A stretch of DNA of 64,000 bases from Trichomonas vaginalis G3 (Eukaryota > Parabasalia > Trichomonadida > Trichomonadidae). The stretch spans positions 15,602,165 through 15,666,164 of the forward strand of contig NC_067204.1 in the NCBI RefSeq assembly GCF_026262505.1, given 5' to 3'. Numbering within the stretch: position 1 is the first letter of the stretch; every line of letters starts with the position of its first letter. The translations under genes were made by a program, and so were the position numbers. This document shows positions 30,029 to 41,505 of the stretch, in pieces. The notes beneath the pieces were generated by a model. The model was given only the letters and a program-made list of their open reading frames with translations, had not been told where the DNA came from and searched no databases.

Positions 30029-30433
30029 ATGTCTATTTGCAAAGCTGGTTGGTGCCAAAAAGAAGGAGGACGAATTAAGACAATTAAAAAGAGATGGTTT
30101 GTCCTCCAAGCAGACGCTTTAACATACTATACAAAAGACGACGGAAAGGAAAAAGGTAAAATTCAATTTACCCCTGAATCTGAAGTTCAAAGCGATATCA
30201 ATTACAAGAAACAGCCTTGCTTTACTTTGAAAGCTAGGAATAATGATCGAATTTACAGAATATTCCCTGATACAGAGGACGAACGAGATGCATGGGTTTC
30301 CGAAATTCAGCAGTGCATAGGTAAAATATTAATGAATCAAAGCGACCTTTCATTCCCAGAAAATTCTTTAACACGCTCAGCGATTCGTAAAATGAGAGCT
30401 AACCAACGATTAAATTCGCCGGTCCAAGATTAA
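30029..30433 (+). CDS. PH-domain protein
   Basis: 134 residues. A pleckstrin homology domain fills about 1-100: AGWCQKEGGRIKTIKKRWFV for the first strands, LTYYTKDDGKEKGKIQF, CFTLKARNNDRIYRIFPD and the closing helix ERDAWVSEIQQCI with its invariant Trp. The tail (about 105-134) is polar. PH domains bind phosphoinositides or proteins at membranes. The basic strand 1-2 loop (RIKTIKKRW) is compatible with lipid binding. The ATG at 30029 is chosen for its position after an initiator. The gene is followed within 100 bp by a mariner-like element. Confidence 0.85.
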   Translation: MSICKAGWCQKEGGRIKTIKKRWFVLQADALTYYTKDDGKEKGKIQFTPESEVQSDINYKKQPCFTLKARNNDRIYRIFPDTEDERDAWVSEIQQCIGKILMNQSDLSFPENSLTRSAIRKMRANQRLNSPVQD

Positions 30434-30530
30434 GATTTATCGTATAATGGCAATAATTGCCTTTAATTTCTATGTATTTGTTTGTTTGAATAAATTCCTT
30501 GTTATTAGTTTGAATTTCTCAAAAAATTTA

Positions 30531-31794
30531 CCCAGATTTTCCTTACTTTTACCACTCCCCATGTAATTTCTGGGGAAAACGATAATTCGTTTTTTTTATG
30601 GATGAATAGATCGTTTTCCTAGAAAGGACCTCATATCTCTGGCTAAAAAGAGTGTCAGATCCTAAATAGATTATTGATCTAGTGTACAAATCCAATAAAA
30701 AGCCTATTTTTTTGGCTTTTTTGGTGCTCATTTTTTCGAAGATCTACATGAATATGGGGAAACCATCGGATTTTTTTGGTTAACCCACATCTTCATGTAG
30801 TCTGGACTATCTTTCCTCGAAGGACCTCTTTACGGGTGTAAAAACTCATAAAGTTCTCAAAAGATTCATTCTCGATCTCCATGCTGAAAGAATTTACAAT
30901 AAAAAAGAGATCTACGCATCAAACTACAGCCATAAATGAACTGAACCCCTAAAGCTCAGCTCTTAGTTTATCAAAAACGTCGAAATCCTTCTCATTGCAA
31001 TCAAATTTTCTCAATAACTCATAAGAAAAATCGAATTTTGATTAAGCCGATGTTATAGGTATCACAAATACTACAAACTTGAGCAATATCGAAATTGCCA
31101 GCAAAAGTTTGAAATTGCATTGCTCATATTTGTTTTGTAAACTAAAAATCTGCTTATATTATTCATTAATTTTTTATATATTATTCATATACTTTAATAA
31201 AAACAATACTATTTCACCTTAAAAATGAATTTCATAAGTCAATATTATTTTTTTGAAAATGTATCAATTTTCGATTAAAACAACATGGGAATAAAATTTA
31301 CGCAAAATTATTTTAAAAATGGTTTTAAAAATTTACAATTGATGAAGAATAAGATTGGAAGAAGTTTTGAAGTTTAATTTTAAGAAAAAAATTCGGATAT
31401 TATTCATGGATCTAAGTAATCTGATATTTGAGTATCGGCACTATGCATAAAACATATATTTATAGTTTTTTTGGATTTTTATGATTTTAAATATATTCAA
31501 ATTTGGCAATCCAATAGATTTTTAAAAAATAGGTAAATAAAAATAGATTACATATGCCGCAGATTTAGAACATGAAACAAATCTTATAGTGACCCAAAAA
31601 AAAATTCATGATCCAAAAAAGAAAAAAATTGGCTAAATGGGAATAAAACCTTAGCATAATGAATCATTATGTCGGATGTTTCCACTACACCAGCAGTTCG
31701 AAAAATACCCTTGGTGGTTCTATTTAATAGCTACTCCCAACGATAGGCGGTGTCCCCAGCTTTAGAGAGGTGGTAAAAGTAAGGCAAATCTGGG
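30531..31794 (-). mobile_element. Tc1/mariner-like element, copy 2
   Basis: Inverted orientation relative to copy 1 at 14098-15362 and nearly identical to it. TA flanks both ends (30529-30530 and 31795-31796). Same 60-codon internal frame, no transposase seen. Confidence 0.8.
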
Positions 31795-31796
31795 TA

Positions 31797-32870
31797 CATC
31801 AAAAAATACGAATATTATGCAGATATTTATATGATTTACCAAAATATCAATTTTTAACTTAAAGAAGTCAGATTTGAAATTTCCTGTGTAAGAAATTTTA
31901 TTAATACCTATCTGTTCTTTAAAAGTATATATACATGGCACGGCGGGCACAAAAAGTGACAAAATAGAATACCTATGGTGGCAAGACAAAGGAAACATTT
32001 TTGTAAGGCAAACATTATATCAAATACCTTTACTTTGTAATAAGAAATATAATTATCACGAAATTACAAATAAATATTGTTTAATATAATTAATAGCAAA
32101 ATTCTTTTTTATTATTTCCCTTAAGACCTTACTTATTAAGTATACGTATAACAAGCTTGTACTGCATGTATTAGTTAATAGAACAAAAGAAAATGAGCTC
32201 AAATGAAAAAAATTTTCATGCTATTTTGGAAATATGCATATTCGAAGTATGAGAGTTGTAAACACTGAGAATTTTAAGCTTTGGTTGATGATAGTCTTTA
32301 ATTTTTCTTGAAGTAGTAAATTATTTGATATGAAAATTTAATGGCCAGCATAATCAATCGTGCGTTTCGTTTCTTGATTGAGAAACGATGATTGTGTGCT
32401 AATGAATTATTGCGTCTGACAGGTTATGATTATGGATACCTGAAATTAAGCTTTTATGGGAAACATCACCGAGCGCCATTTGGCGCCCCTAATGCTGTTT
32501 CTATCGGTATGATTAAGGAGCTTTCTTATGCACTTTCATCACTTGAACTTGAACGCTACTTTCCAATGGGAGGTGGGAGCAAAAATTGAAATGTTTACAT
32601 TGATTTTTGAATACTTTACAAGCGCCCCTCCCAGTGGGCGCGGGCGCAAGTGATTGGGTCAAAAAAAATCATAAAAATATTCAAAATTGCGATTTTAATA
32701 GATGTTTAAGAAGTAAATTTATTAATAACGATATTTCATAGTACAAAATGTGTTCAATCTCTTCGTAAATCATTCAAAAAAATCAAAAGAATTTCCAAAA
32801 TTCAATTTTTTTAGTAAAATTTATATCTTTTTCTATCGTCTCCTCCCCACCAGTGGGAGCCACCGGAGGC
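31797..32870. other. Intergenic DNA with G+C-rich patches
   Basis: Mostly A+T-rich without a gene. Short G+C-rich patches stand out: GAGCGCCATTTGGCGCC (about 32,471), GCGCCCCTCCCAGTGGGCGC (about 32,624) and CCCCACCAGTGGGAGCCACC (about 32,845). The last continues across the hAT insertion to 34,693. A 65-codon frame at 32,392-32,589 has no known motif. Confidence 0.4.
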
Positions 32871-34692
32871 TAGGGTTGTACAAACTGGCACGCCTGCTGG
32901 CACACCTTTTTTGGCCAGCTGGCACGATTTTTTTAAAAAACACATTAAAAAAGTCACTTTTTGCCCCATCTAATGAGATTTTTTTTTACAATTTTTTCCC
33001 CTTATTTTTCAATTTAGATATGATTTTAAGCTCTCCAAATTGAAGTTTACCTGATGTTTCTTAGTTTTTATGATAATAAAATGTTGCAAAGTTGAGTTTG
33101 GATTCAATAAATTTAAGAAAATTTTATTTTACAATGAAATTATAAGAAAGGATGTTTTTATCCTATGTCAAAGAGAATACATTTGTAGATCCCGACTTTT
33201 GACATGGTTGAAAATTCCAAAAAAAATTCAAAATTAAAAAAAAAAATTAAAAATATAAATTTCATGTTAAAAATTGATTTTTGAATTTTTTTTGGAAAAA
33301 TAGAATGTCATATTTTTATGTTTTATTGCTATCTTTTACGAAATCAATAAAATATTTGTTAATTTGGCTGAGATTATAAATAAAATCTTTCTAAATCTTG
33401 CAATTGATTGCTAAAATCTGTTTTATGTATTAATTGGCATTGAGATTCGTTATAAAAGAATGCGAATTATTTTGTATGAGTAAACGTATTTTGTAAAATT
33501 TCAAATTCTCTTCTCTCATTACTTACCTTAGATCTCTCGGCTTTTAGCTCTCAGATTTCGCTCATAGAACTCAGGTTTTAGTTATGTACTCATAGATGTA
33601 TCATTACTGCCCGCAGATCTCTCATTACTACCTTACTAACCAGATCTTAACTCTCCGACCTTACTAACCAGATCTTAACTCTCATTACTACCTTACTAAC
33701 CAGATCTTAACTCTCATTACTACCTTACTAACCAGATCTTAACTCTCATTACTACCTTACTAACCAGATCTTAACTCTCATTACTACCTTACTCATCAGA
33801 TCTTAACTCTCATTACTACCTTACTAACCAGATCTTAACTCTCATTACTACCTTACTAACCAGATCTTAACTCTCATTACTACCTTACTAACCAGATCTT
33901 AACTCTCATTACTACCTTACTCATCAGATATCTAATTATTTACATATGATTTCTCACATCTCACTCAAGTCTCATTACTTACCCTATCTTTTTAACCTTT
34001 TCTGATAATTACTGAAATAACTAAATCCTTTTTTTAGTTTAATTCTGATATTAAATTTTTAAAATCTCTTTAATTTTTTGAACTACGCCTTTAATTTGTA
34101 ATTGCCGATTTCACAGATTTGAACCATTTAATAAAATAACATTATTCAACTTAATCATATCAAACATGGTAGTTTGATTTTCAGATCTACATTTTAAAAA
34201 CCTCTTTATTATCTTGAGTTATACTTTTATTATATAATACCTGAGTTCATAACTGAAAACTCTTAATTAGAGTACAATATTCAACTTAATCATAACAAGA
34301 TTTGTTGAATTTCAAGTTTGATTTATATCTTCCATCACTTAAAACTCTCACAGCTTACAATATAAGCTAAAAAGTATATTTTCATAGTAATAAAATTAAT
34401 TATTAAATTTTTTACTTTTTCCTTTCCAAAACTAGAAAAAAAGGAAGGGAAAAGGGAAAAAGAAGAAAGAAAAGAGAAAAAGAAAAAAAAAGAAGAGAAA
34501 AGAAGAAAAAAAATAATAATGAGCATATTATATAATTGTGGTCATAGGCCGAGTGGCGTGGAAAGGGTGGAGCCCGAAGGGCGACATCCTTTCCACGCCA
34601 CGAGGCCCGATTTTTGGCCACTTTTTTGATTTTGGCCGCGTGCCAGCTCCTGGCAGGCGGCCCGCAAAATTGTGCCAGTTTGTACAACCCTA
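32871..34692 (+). mobile_element. hAT-type non-autonomous element, copy 1
   Basis: Perfect inverted ends TAGGGTTGTACAAACTGGCA and an exact 8-bp target duplication CCGGAGGC (32863-32870 and 34693-34700), the hAT hallmark. 1,822 bp, no transposase frame. Contains a 32-bp minisatellite and, near the right end, a G+C-rich hairpin (GGCGTGGAAAGG ... CCTTTCCACGCC). Same family as 48826-50866, opposite orientation. Confidence 0.9.
33622..33935. repeat. 32-bp minisatellite inside hAT copy 1 (about 9 units)
   Basis: Unit contains CCTTACTAACCAGATCTTAA and CTCTCATTACTA. About nine units, against about 17 in copy 2. Confidence 0.9.
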
Positions 34693-34700
34693 CCGGAGGC

Positions 34701-35286
34701 GCGGGCGGCGCCGCTGGCGCCAAAAAAGTAGCGCCCATTGTGCCATGTATAAAAGTATATTAATTTTTTCCAGCAATTGCAAATTTATGAATTGAGTCAA
34801 TTCAATTTTTTTTATACTTTTGAAAAAAAGCCCATCCTATTAAAATAATCAATCCCAAACGAAAGTCTTATAACTACATCCCTATTTATATTAATCGAAA
34901 CTAAAATCATTTACATTATTCGATATTTTATGACATTTATGAAATGAAGTTCATTACTGCATTTATCTTGAATATCAATTGATATATGAAATAGAATTTG
35001 TGAATCAGTTAAGTATTGCATGCTGCATCATATAACTTCAATATTTTTGTTTATTCTTATATTTTAATTTAATGTGAATTTTATCTTTATACTAATATGA
35101 AACCAAACTATTCCAATTTGTAATTCCGATTCATATAAGTATTCTTTGTTTTTCTTTTATATATTTTATTTACAAAGAATATTTGATTATTTCAGAGTGT
35201 ATTAGTCCAGTCTGAAGCACTCTAGTTGTACTCAAGTATTTTAATCGATAAATTCAATCCATTGGGTACCCAGAACATTTGAGGAT
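34701..35286. other. Intergenic DNA, no gene seen
   Basis: Begins with a G+C-rich patch (GCGGGCGGCGCCGCTGGCGC) continuing the flank of the hAT element. The rest is A+T-rich. Confidence 0.4.
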
Positions 35287-35567
35287 GTTTTATTGTCGTC
35301 TGGAAAAAGTGACAAAATTATTATTGTCGTCTAAAAAGGTGACAAATTATTATTGTCGTCTGGAAAAGTGACAAAATTATCATTGTCGTCTAAAAAATAG
35401 ATTTTTCAAGCATGTTTCGGTACCTAAATAAAGGAAGAACATCAATTCCATCTATGTATATAGTATGCAAACACGCATGATATATGGAGTAGCTCTTTAT
35501 CTGGCTAAAAATCCTATTATTTGAAAATTCGCATTGTCGTCTAAAACCGCCAGACGACAATAATAAT
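35287..35567. mobile_element. Small inverted-repeat element (MITE-like)
   Basis: TTATTGTCGTCTGG at the left, repeated three to four times with GTGAC spacers, faces CCAGACGACAATAATAAT at the right. No coding capacity. Target duplication not clear. Confidence 0.45.
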
Positions 35568-35826
35568 ACCCCCTAAAATTTCATGTGAAACAAAATAACA
35601 TAAAAGAGTTTAATCATTTTTTCAGATTTAAAGGTTTTGTTCGTCCTTTTGGCTTTTAGTTTGAGAAGAAGATGAAGTTGATAGAAAATTTTTTGCCTAT
35701 TCAAATCTCGGTAACTTAAGATAATTAAAAAGTATGATTATACATTTACGGTAGGATAGAATATCCACACGATAAAAAAAATTAATTGAGTTCTGGCCAT
35801 TTGAATACACAAATTCAATTGAATAG

Positions 35827-36769
35827 ATGAATTCACTTTCAAGTAATGTAAATCCCATCCAGTGGTCTTGGAACATACAATGCTACAGATCCAGCTAAAC
35901 TTAAAGAGGCTCTTCGTTATGCTATCGAAGACTGTGGCTACAGACACATTGATTGCGCTGCATTTTACAAGAACCAAAAAATTATCGGCGAAGCTCTTAA
36001 GGAAATCTTCTCCCATGGCAAGGTAAAGCGTGAAGAGGTCTGGATCACATCAAAGATTTGGAATACAAAGCACCGTGAACCACTTGTTATTGATGAAGCA
36101 AAGAAGATCCTTAAGGATCTCCAACTCGACTATGTCGATTTGATGCTTGTCCACTGGCCAGCAGCATTCCAACAAAGAGAGGATGATAACTATGTTCCAA
36201 CAGATGCTAACGGAAAGATCATCTTCGAACACGTTGATATCATCGAAACATGGAACGCCTTTGAGAAGCTTGTTGACTTAGGATATGCTAAGCACATTGG
36301 TGTTTCCAACTTCTCAATTGAACAGTTAGAAAGAATCAGATATTCCGAAAAGGTTAAGATCCAGCCATATTGCAACCAGATCGAAGGCCACCTTTATCTC
36401 CAGCAGCCAGTTATGACCCGTTACCTCGCTGAGAGAAAGATTTACCTTACTTTCTTCTCTTGCCTCGGCAGAGCAACACTTCAGGGTCCATTTGGCGTCC
36501 CACTTATCAAGGATCCAGTTCTTGAGGAAGTCGCTAAGGAAGTCGGAAAGACAACAGCTCAAACTAACCTCAGATTCTTGAAGCAGCTTTCTCCATACAA
36601 CGTAGTTATCCCAATGTCCAACAATCCAGTTAACATCAAGGGTAACTTCGAACTTGATTTCACTCTTTCTGAAGAACAAATGAACAAATTAAAGTCTCGT
36701 GATCGTGCTTTCAGATTTGTTGATCCATGGCTTGAATGGGGTGTTGATGCTCTTAACCTTGGTCACTAA
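35827..36769 (+). pseudogene. Aldo-keto reductase gene, apparently decayed
   Basis: From 35852 the frame reads as an aldose-reductase-type enzyme: GLGTYNATD, GYRHIDCAAFYKN with catalytic Asp and Tyr, VWITSKIWN with the Lys, LMLVHWPAAF with the His, GVSNFS and PYCNQIE. The N-terminal strand is out of frame: the ATG at 35827 starts in another frame, and a TAA lies just before 35852. The usual AYSPLG is FFSCLG, and the cofactor Lys of VIPKS is Met (VIPMS). Codons favour C/T endings, as in highly expressed trichomonad genes, unlike neighbours. It is most likely a dying copy of an abundant metabolic gene. A sequencing error could explain the frame change but not the substitutions. Confidence 0.75.
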
Positions 36770-37597
36770 AATATTCGGTTTTACTTCAATTTACATATTA
36801 ATTTTTATTTTATACCATGTTTATCCTTTCTCTTGGAGAAATGACATTTAAACAAAGAATTTTCTAGCAATCAGAGGTATAAGTCACATATACCTCTACA
36901 AAATGAAAAATTCTAAATTTTCCATTAAAAATCTTATAAGTTCATAAGCAATAGTACAATAATATAGCGACCATTCAATTAGTGATGTTGATTTAGATAT
37001 TCTTGTTGCTAAATTTTAAGGTCATTTCAAATATTACAAGCATATCCTGTTTCCTTTAAAGGGTAGACGAGAATACTATGATTTATATTCAATCATGACG
37101 ATTTAGAATAGGTACATTCCATTCTTGCGCTCATTTTATGACAGATGCAGTCGAATCAATTTGAATATTCATTCTTCGAGATTAAAATTTCAATTTATCG
37201 ACCCCAGAACATAAATCAAAACAGAAATACATTGCCTAACTCATTTTAAATTCGATCACGATTACCGATCTCAAATCTAATCAGAAAAAACCTTTCAATA
37301 ATTATTTAACGTTCACTAATAATACATTAAAGATACAACCAGATAATCACTTGGAAATTTTATATTCAAAAATCTGACGTTAAAAATTTTGCTTGTCGAA
37401 ACCATTACGATTAGATTATTCTACTGATGTACATCAATAACTCCATTCTTTACTTCTAAATACGATAACTTTTCGTAAAATTTTGAGTTTGCAAGAACAT
37501 CCATATATAAGTAAAATTTTATAAGGCCATTCAAAACTCACAGAATTTTTTTGTTCGTACTTTGAAAAATTTCAAACCAAACAGTTTTCTTATTTTT
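36770..37597. other. A+T-rich intergenic DNA, no gene seen
   Basis: Nothing recognisable on either strand. Confidence 0.4.
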
Positions 37598-37602
37598 TCA
37601 TA
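37598..37602 (+). promoter_or_regulatory. Trichomonad-type initiator (TCATA)
   Basis: TCATA with its A at 37600, five bases before the ATG at 37605. Confidence 0.55.
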
Positions 37603-37604
37603 AT

Positions 37605-38120
37605 ATGATTCCATTGATAGTATTATTGCTGTCATCTCTGACAAGAAGTAACCAATTAACCGAAAATGATCAATTACCTACCATTCTCAATGTTTCACCA
37701 TCCATTGTCGATGGTGAATCAGGAGATGTCATAAATATTTCAACAAATTACATTTCTTTCGAGAACCCGCTATGCAAGTTTGGCGACAAAATACAAAATG
37801 CTACGATATTACAAAATGGACAGCTTAGCTGTCCAACTCCCGAAATTTTTTATAACGAAATTTTACTTTCTTTTTCACCTGATGGACAAACATGGTCACA
37901 GACATATCCATTATCAGTTAATCCAGCTCCAAATACAACAAATGTTTACACATTTTATATCTTTATGCTAGCAATTTTCATTATTTTTATATTCAATCAA
38001 TTTAATAAAGTAAAGCCATCAGGAATCAATTCAATTACATATGATTCGCAAGAATCTTCAGATGTTGCTGTAAAAAAGAAAAAAGAATCGCGATCAATTA
38101 ATAGAACTAAGTTTACTTAA
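37605..38120 (+). CDS. Small type I membrane protein with IPT/TIG-like domain
   Basis: 171 residues. Signal peptide MIPLIVLLLSSLTRS, then one immunoglobulin-like IPT/TIG domain (about 24-110): PTILNVSPSIVDGESGDVIN, NPLCKFGD, ILQNGQLSCPTPE and LLSFSPDGQTWS. A transmembrane helix follows (about 117-137, FYIFMLAIFIIFIF), and then a basic cytoplasmic tail with KKKKESRS. The two Cys could form the disulphide usual in these domains. IPT domains occur in cell-surface receptors and adhesion proteins. A single-domain form this short is unusual. It probably sits at the cell surface or in the secretory pathway. Confidence 0.65.
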   Translation: MIPLIVLLLSSLTRSNQLTENDQLPTILNVSPSIVDGESGDVINISTNYISFENPLCKFGDKIQNATILQNGQLSCPTPEIFYNEILLSFSPDGQTWSQTYPLSVNPAPNTTNVYTFYIFMLAIFIIFIFNQFNKVKPSGINSITYDSQESSDVAVKKKKESRSINRTKFT

Positions 38121-39921
38121 TTTGTTTTGTTTGTTTGTAAAATTTAATACTATGATAATTACATCAATGCCTTTTTTAACCATTTTCTTTGACTCAATAC
38201 TTTTTATTCTGGGATATCTTCAGATGACTTACAGATATGTGAAAACCAGCTTTTAATATCTTAATTCAACCGAAAATGTTGAAAGGTTACGTTTTGGATT
38301 GTTAATATCTAATCTACAAAATTTTTAGATATGTTATCACAATATACGATATTTTTAAGTTGTGTGCATCAAAGATAGACCTGCTTTTATTGAAAACCGA
38401 AGTCATACAAGTTTTTTAATATTTTTTCGATAATGATTTTAATACCTTCTTCAATTGAGATTTAGAATCATAAATTATAAAATTTCACCATATAGGAACA
38501 TAATCATATCATTAATTAATCTATATCTTAGACGTTTTAATACCCTATATTTCCAACTCTTGGAAAATTTTCATGACCCAGGGTCCTAAAATGGGTATTT
38601 TCCTCACACAGACACCGTGGTTTTTTGAGCCGGGAAATAAATAGCGCAGACAGTTTCTACATATAGAGACATGCTTATACTTAGAGTTTGACGGGAATCT
38701 AAAGTGATTTTTTTCTGCATCGCGAAATCTAATGCAATCTCAAAATCATGAAGAAACTGCGAATCGGAGCGCAATTTTTTAATATGTTAATATATAAAGG
38801 TACCCCTACTACTGCAAATGCTTCAAATGAAAATCTAAGAAATCAGATTAATTTGATCACATTAGTATAGTATTGGTCAAACCAAAAACTCATATGTTGA
38901 TATATAGCCTATGGATATTCATATTATCTACTTTTCATTGAATTACATAAGATTTAATAATCTCATAAATATTCTTTTTAATTTTCCGAATTCCGTGTGC
39001 ATTTAGATTGCCTATACCTGTATATAATAATTCTAGAATGGTTTGGTTAGATATTAAGTTTTTTAGATTAATATTTTAACATTTTGATAAAACAAGCATT
39101 TGTTCCATTTTAGAATCGCCATTGAACTCTAATTTGACTAACATGATGTTGTATGATCAAATAAATTCTAACTTCATGAGATAAATTTTGAAATTAGAAA
39201 ATGCGATATCTGACTCAAATATTTATCTGAACACATTTAACATTCAATGATAAACTAAAGTACTATACAGCAGATTCGATTTGGCTTATATTTTATATAA
39301 TCAACAAATAATCCTATAAAATTGTGCTATTCACGTTGCTCAAAGATGTATTGAACATTCCCTACTTGTGTATTGATAAAATTAGATATAGATTCTAATG
39401 TAAATCGATATTTTGAAAATTCATATATATTTTGTCTTGGTTTGGCATTTGATCGTGTTGAAACCGGAATTGCAATATATATCATCTAAATATATAACTA
39501 TCAAAATATGAGCTATAGATTTTTAAATTATTCTCCTGAATATGAGTGACTAACATAATTATATTGAATTGAGTAGTAAGAATCATAAATATTAGAATCT
39601 GACGATAATTTATTATAACTTTATATAGGAACAAGATTATAAATGATGATGAAAATAAAGATTAAATTTAAATCTGAAAATTTGAAAACATTAAGTGTAT
39701 ATGATAGCATTACAAAATTAAATTTTATGTGGAAGAGGAAATAGAGGAATTAGAAGTATTATGAGAAAATAATAAGATATAAAAACAAGATTCTATTAAA
39801 TGAGTTAATTTATAGAAAGGAATAACAGTGTGAATGTAGTAAATGAATGTTTTCATGATGTATTATTGAAATCTTAAGTTTTGTTAAGAAGATAATAAGG
39901 GAATCAAATTTTGTATTAGGA
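38121..39921. other. 1.8 kb A+T-rich intergenic DNA, no gene seen
   Basis: No frame, RNA gene or clear repeat stands out. Confidence 0.4.
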
Positions 39922-41505
39922 AGTTTGACCGACAAGAGTGTATTGTGCACTCTTGTCGGTCTGCATGTCTCATTCCGGGAGACATTGTCACTGCATGTCT
40001 CCCAGAATGAGACAATCTTCCGCATTCATAACTTGAATGCGGAAGTTTGACCGACAAGAGTGCACTCTTGTCGGTCTGCATGTCTCATTCCGGGAGACAT
40101 TGTCACTGCATGTCTCCCAGAATGAGACAATCTTCCGCATTCATAACTTGAATGCGGAAGTTTGACCGACAAGAGTGCACAATACACTCTTGTCGATCTA
40201 AATGTATCTTACAATCAAAGACACTTTCATACAATCTTTTCGAAGTTAAAAAAAAAATTTAATTATTTCTTTCTTTTGTTTATTAAATCGCCTTACTCAC
40301 GTACTAATCTCTTTTAGAGACTCTATCGAGCTATCCCCACATATAAACCTGTGACAATAATACATATTTACTCTCTTCATATTCTGATCTCATGACACAT
40401 TATCGCAAAAACTATAATTATACAACACATCTCATAAAGTCTCATTTTAGCCCTATCTAAGCGTTCAAAACCTATTTTCCACACGTAATCTGATTCTTCT
40501 GGCTCCGCTGATTCGATTTCTGCTGTCAGATCGTGAAAATATGCATCACATAAAGAGATAAATGCAAATTGCACAACTTAATATTTTCCTTAAAATTTCT
40601 CTTCAGGTTCATACCTAAATAAGCTCTTTTTTTGAAAATTCAATTTTTTCCAAAAATGTATGAATTCAAAAGTTCAGATTATATCTAGTCATTTTCCAAC
40701 ATTAATTTTGTGTTTTAGTTTTTGAGATATTCATTTTATTATACGTATTATTCAGAAAATTAAAAGAATTTGTGAGGGGAAACGGAGGAGATAATAAATA
40801 TGTAAAGATGGATGAATAGACAATTTGAAAAAAAAGCAATAATTTTGAGTTGTGTTTATTTATCTCTTTATGTGATGCATATTTTCACGATCTGACAGCA
40901 GAAATCGAATCAGCGGAGCCAGAAGAATCAGATTACGTGTGGAAAATAGGTTTTGAACGCTTAGATAGGGCTAAAATGAGACTTTATGAGATGTGTTGTA
41001 TAATTATAGTTTTTGCGATAATGTGTCATGAGATCAGAATATGAAGAGAGTAAATATGTATTATTGTCACAGGTTTATATGTGGGGATAGCTCGATAGAG
41101 TCTCTAAAAGAGATTAGTACGTGAGTAAGGCGATTTAATAAACAAAAGAAAGAAATAATTAAATTTTTTTTTTAACTTCGAAAAGATTGTATGAAAGTGT
41201 CTTTGATTGTAAGATACATTTAGATCGACAAGAGTGTATTGTGCACTCTTGTCGGTCAAACTTCCGCATTCAAGTTATGAATGCGGAAGATTGTCTCATT
41301 CTGGGAGACATGCAGTGACAATGTCTCCCGGAATGAGACATGCAGACCGACAAGAGTGTATTGTGCACTCTTGTCGGTCAAAGTTGCATTCCAATTATGA
41401 TTGCGAAGATTGTCTCATTCTGGGAGACATGCAGTGACAATGTCTCCCGGAATGAGACATGCAGACCGACAAGAGTGCACAATACACTCTTGTCGGTCGA
41501 AGTTT
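39922..41505. repeat. Giant palindrome of hairpin units (about 640-bp arms, 295-bp spacer)
   Basis: About 39,922-40,561 is matched in inverted orientation by 40,857-41,505. Each arm holds one to two units made of three different hairpins: GACCGACAAGAGTGCACTCT (a 28-bp palindrome, sometimes with 8 extra bases in the centre), CTCATTCYGGGAGAC with its partner, and CTTCCGCATTCA with GAATGCGGAAG. Each arm also holds a 60-codon frame (40,377-40,574 minus; 40,850-41,044 plus) with identical protein CDAYFHDLTAEIESAEPEES..., of unknown origin. Resembles a foldback element. Confidence 0.75.

Noticed and set aside
32392-32589. 65-residue frame MCANELLRLTGYDYG
   Set aside because: No recognisable domain. 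It borders G+C-rich patches and may be a fragment of an old repeat.
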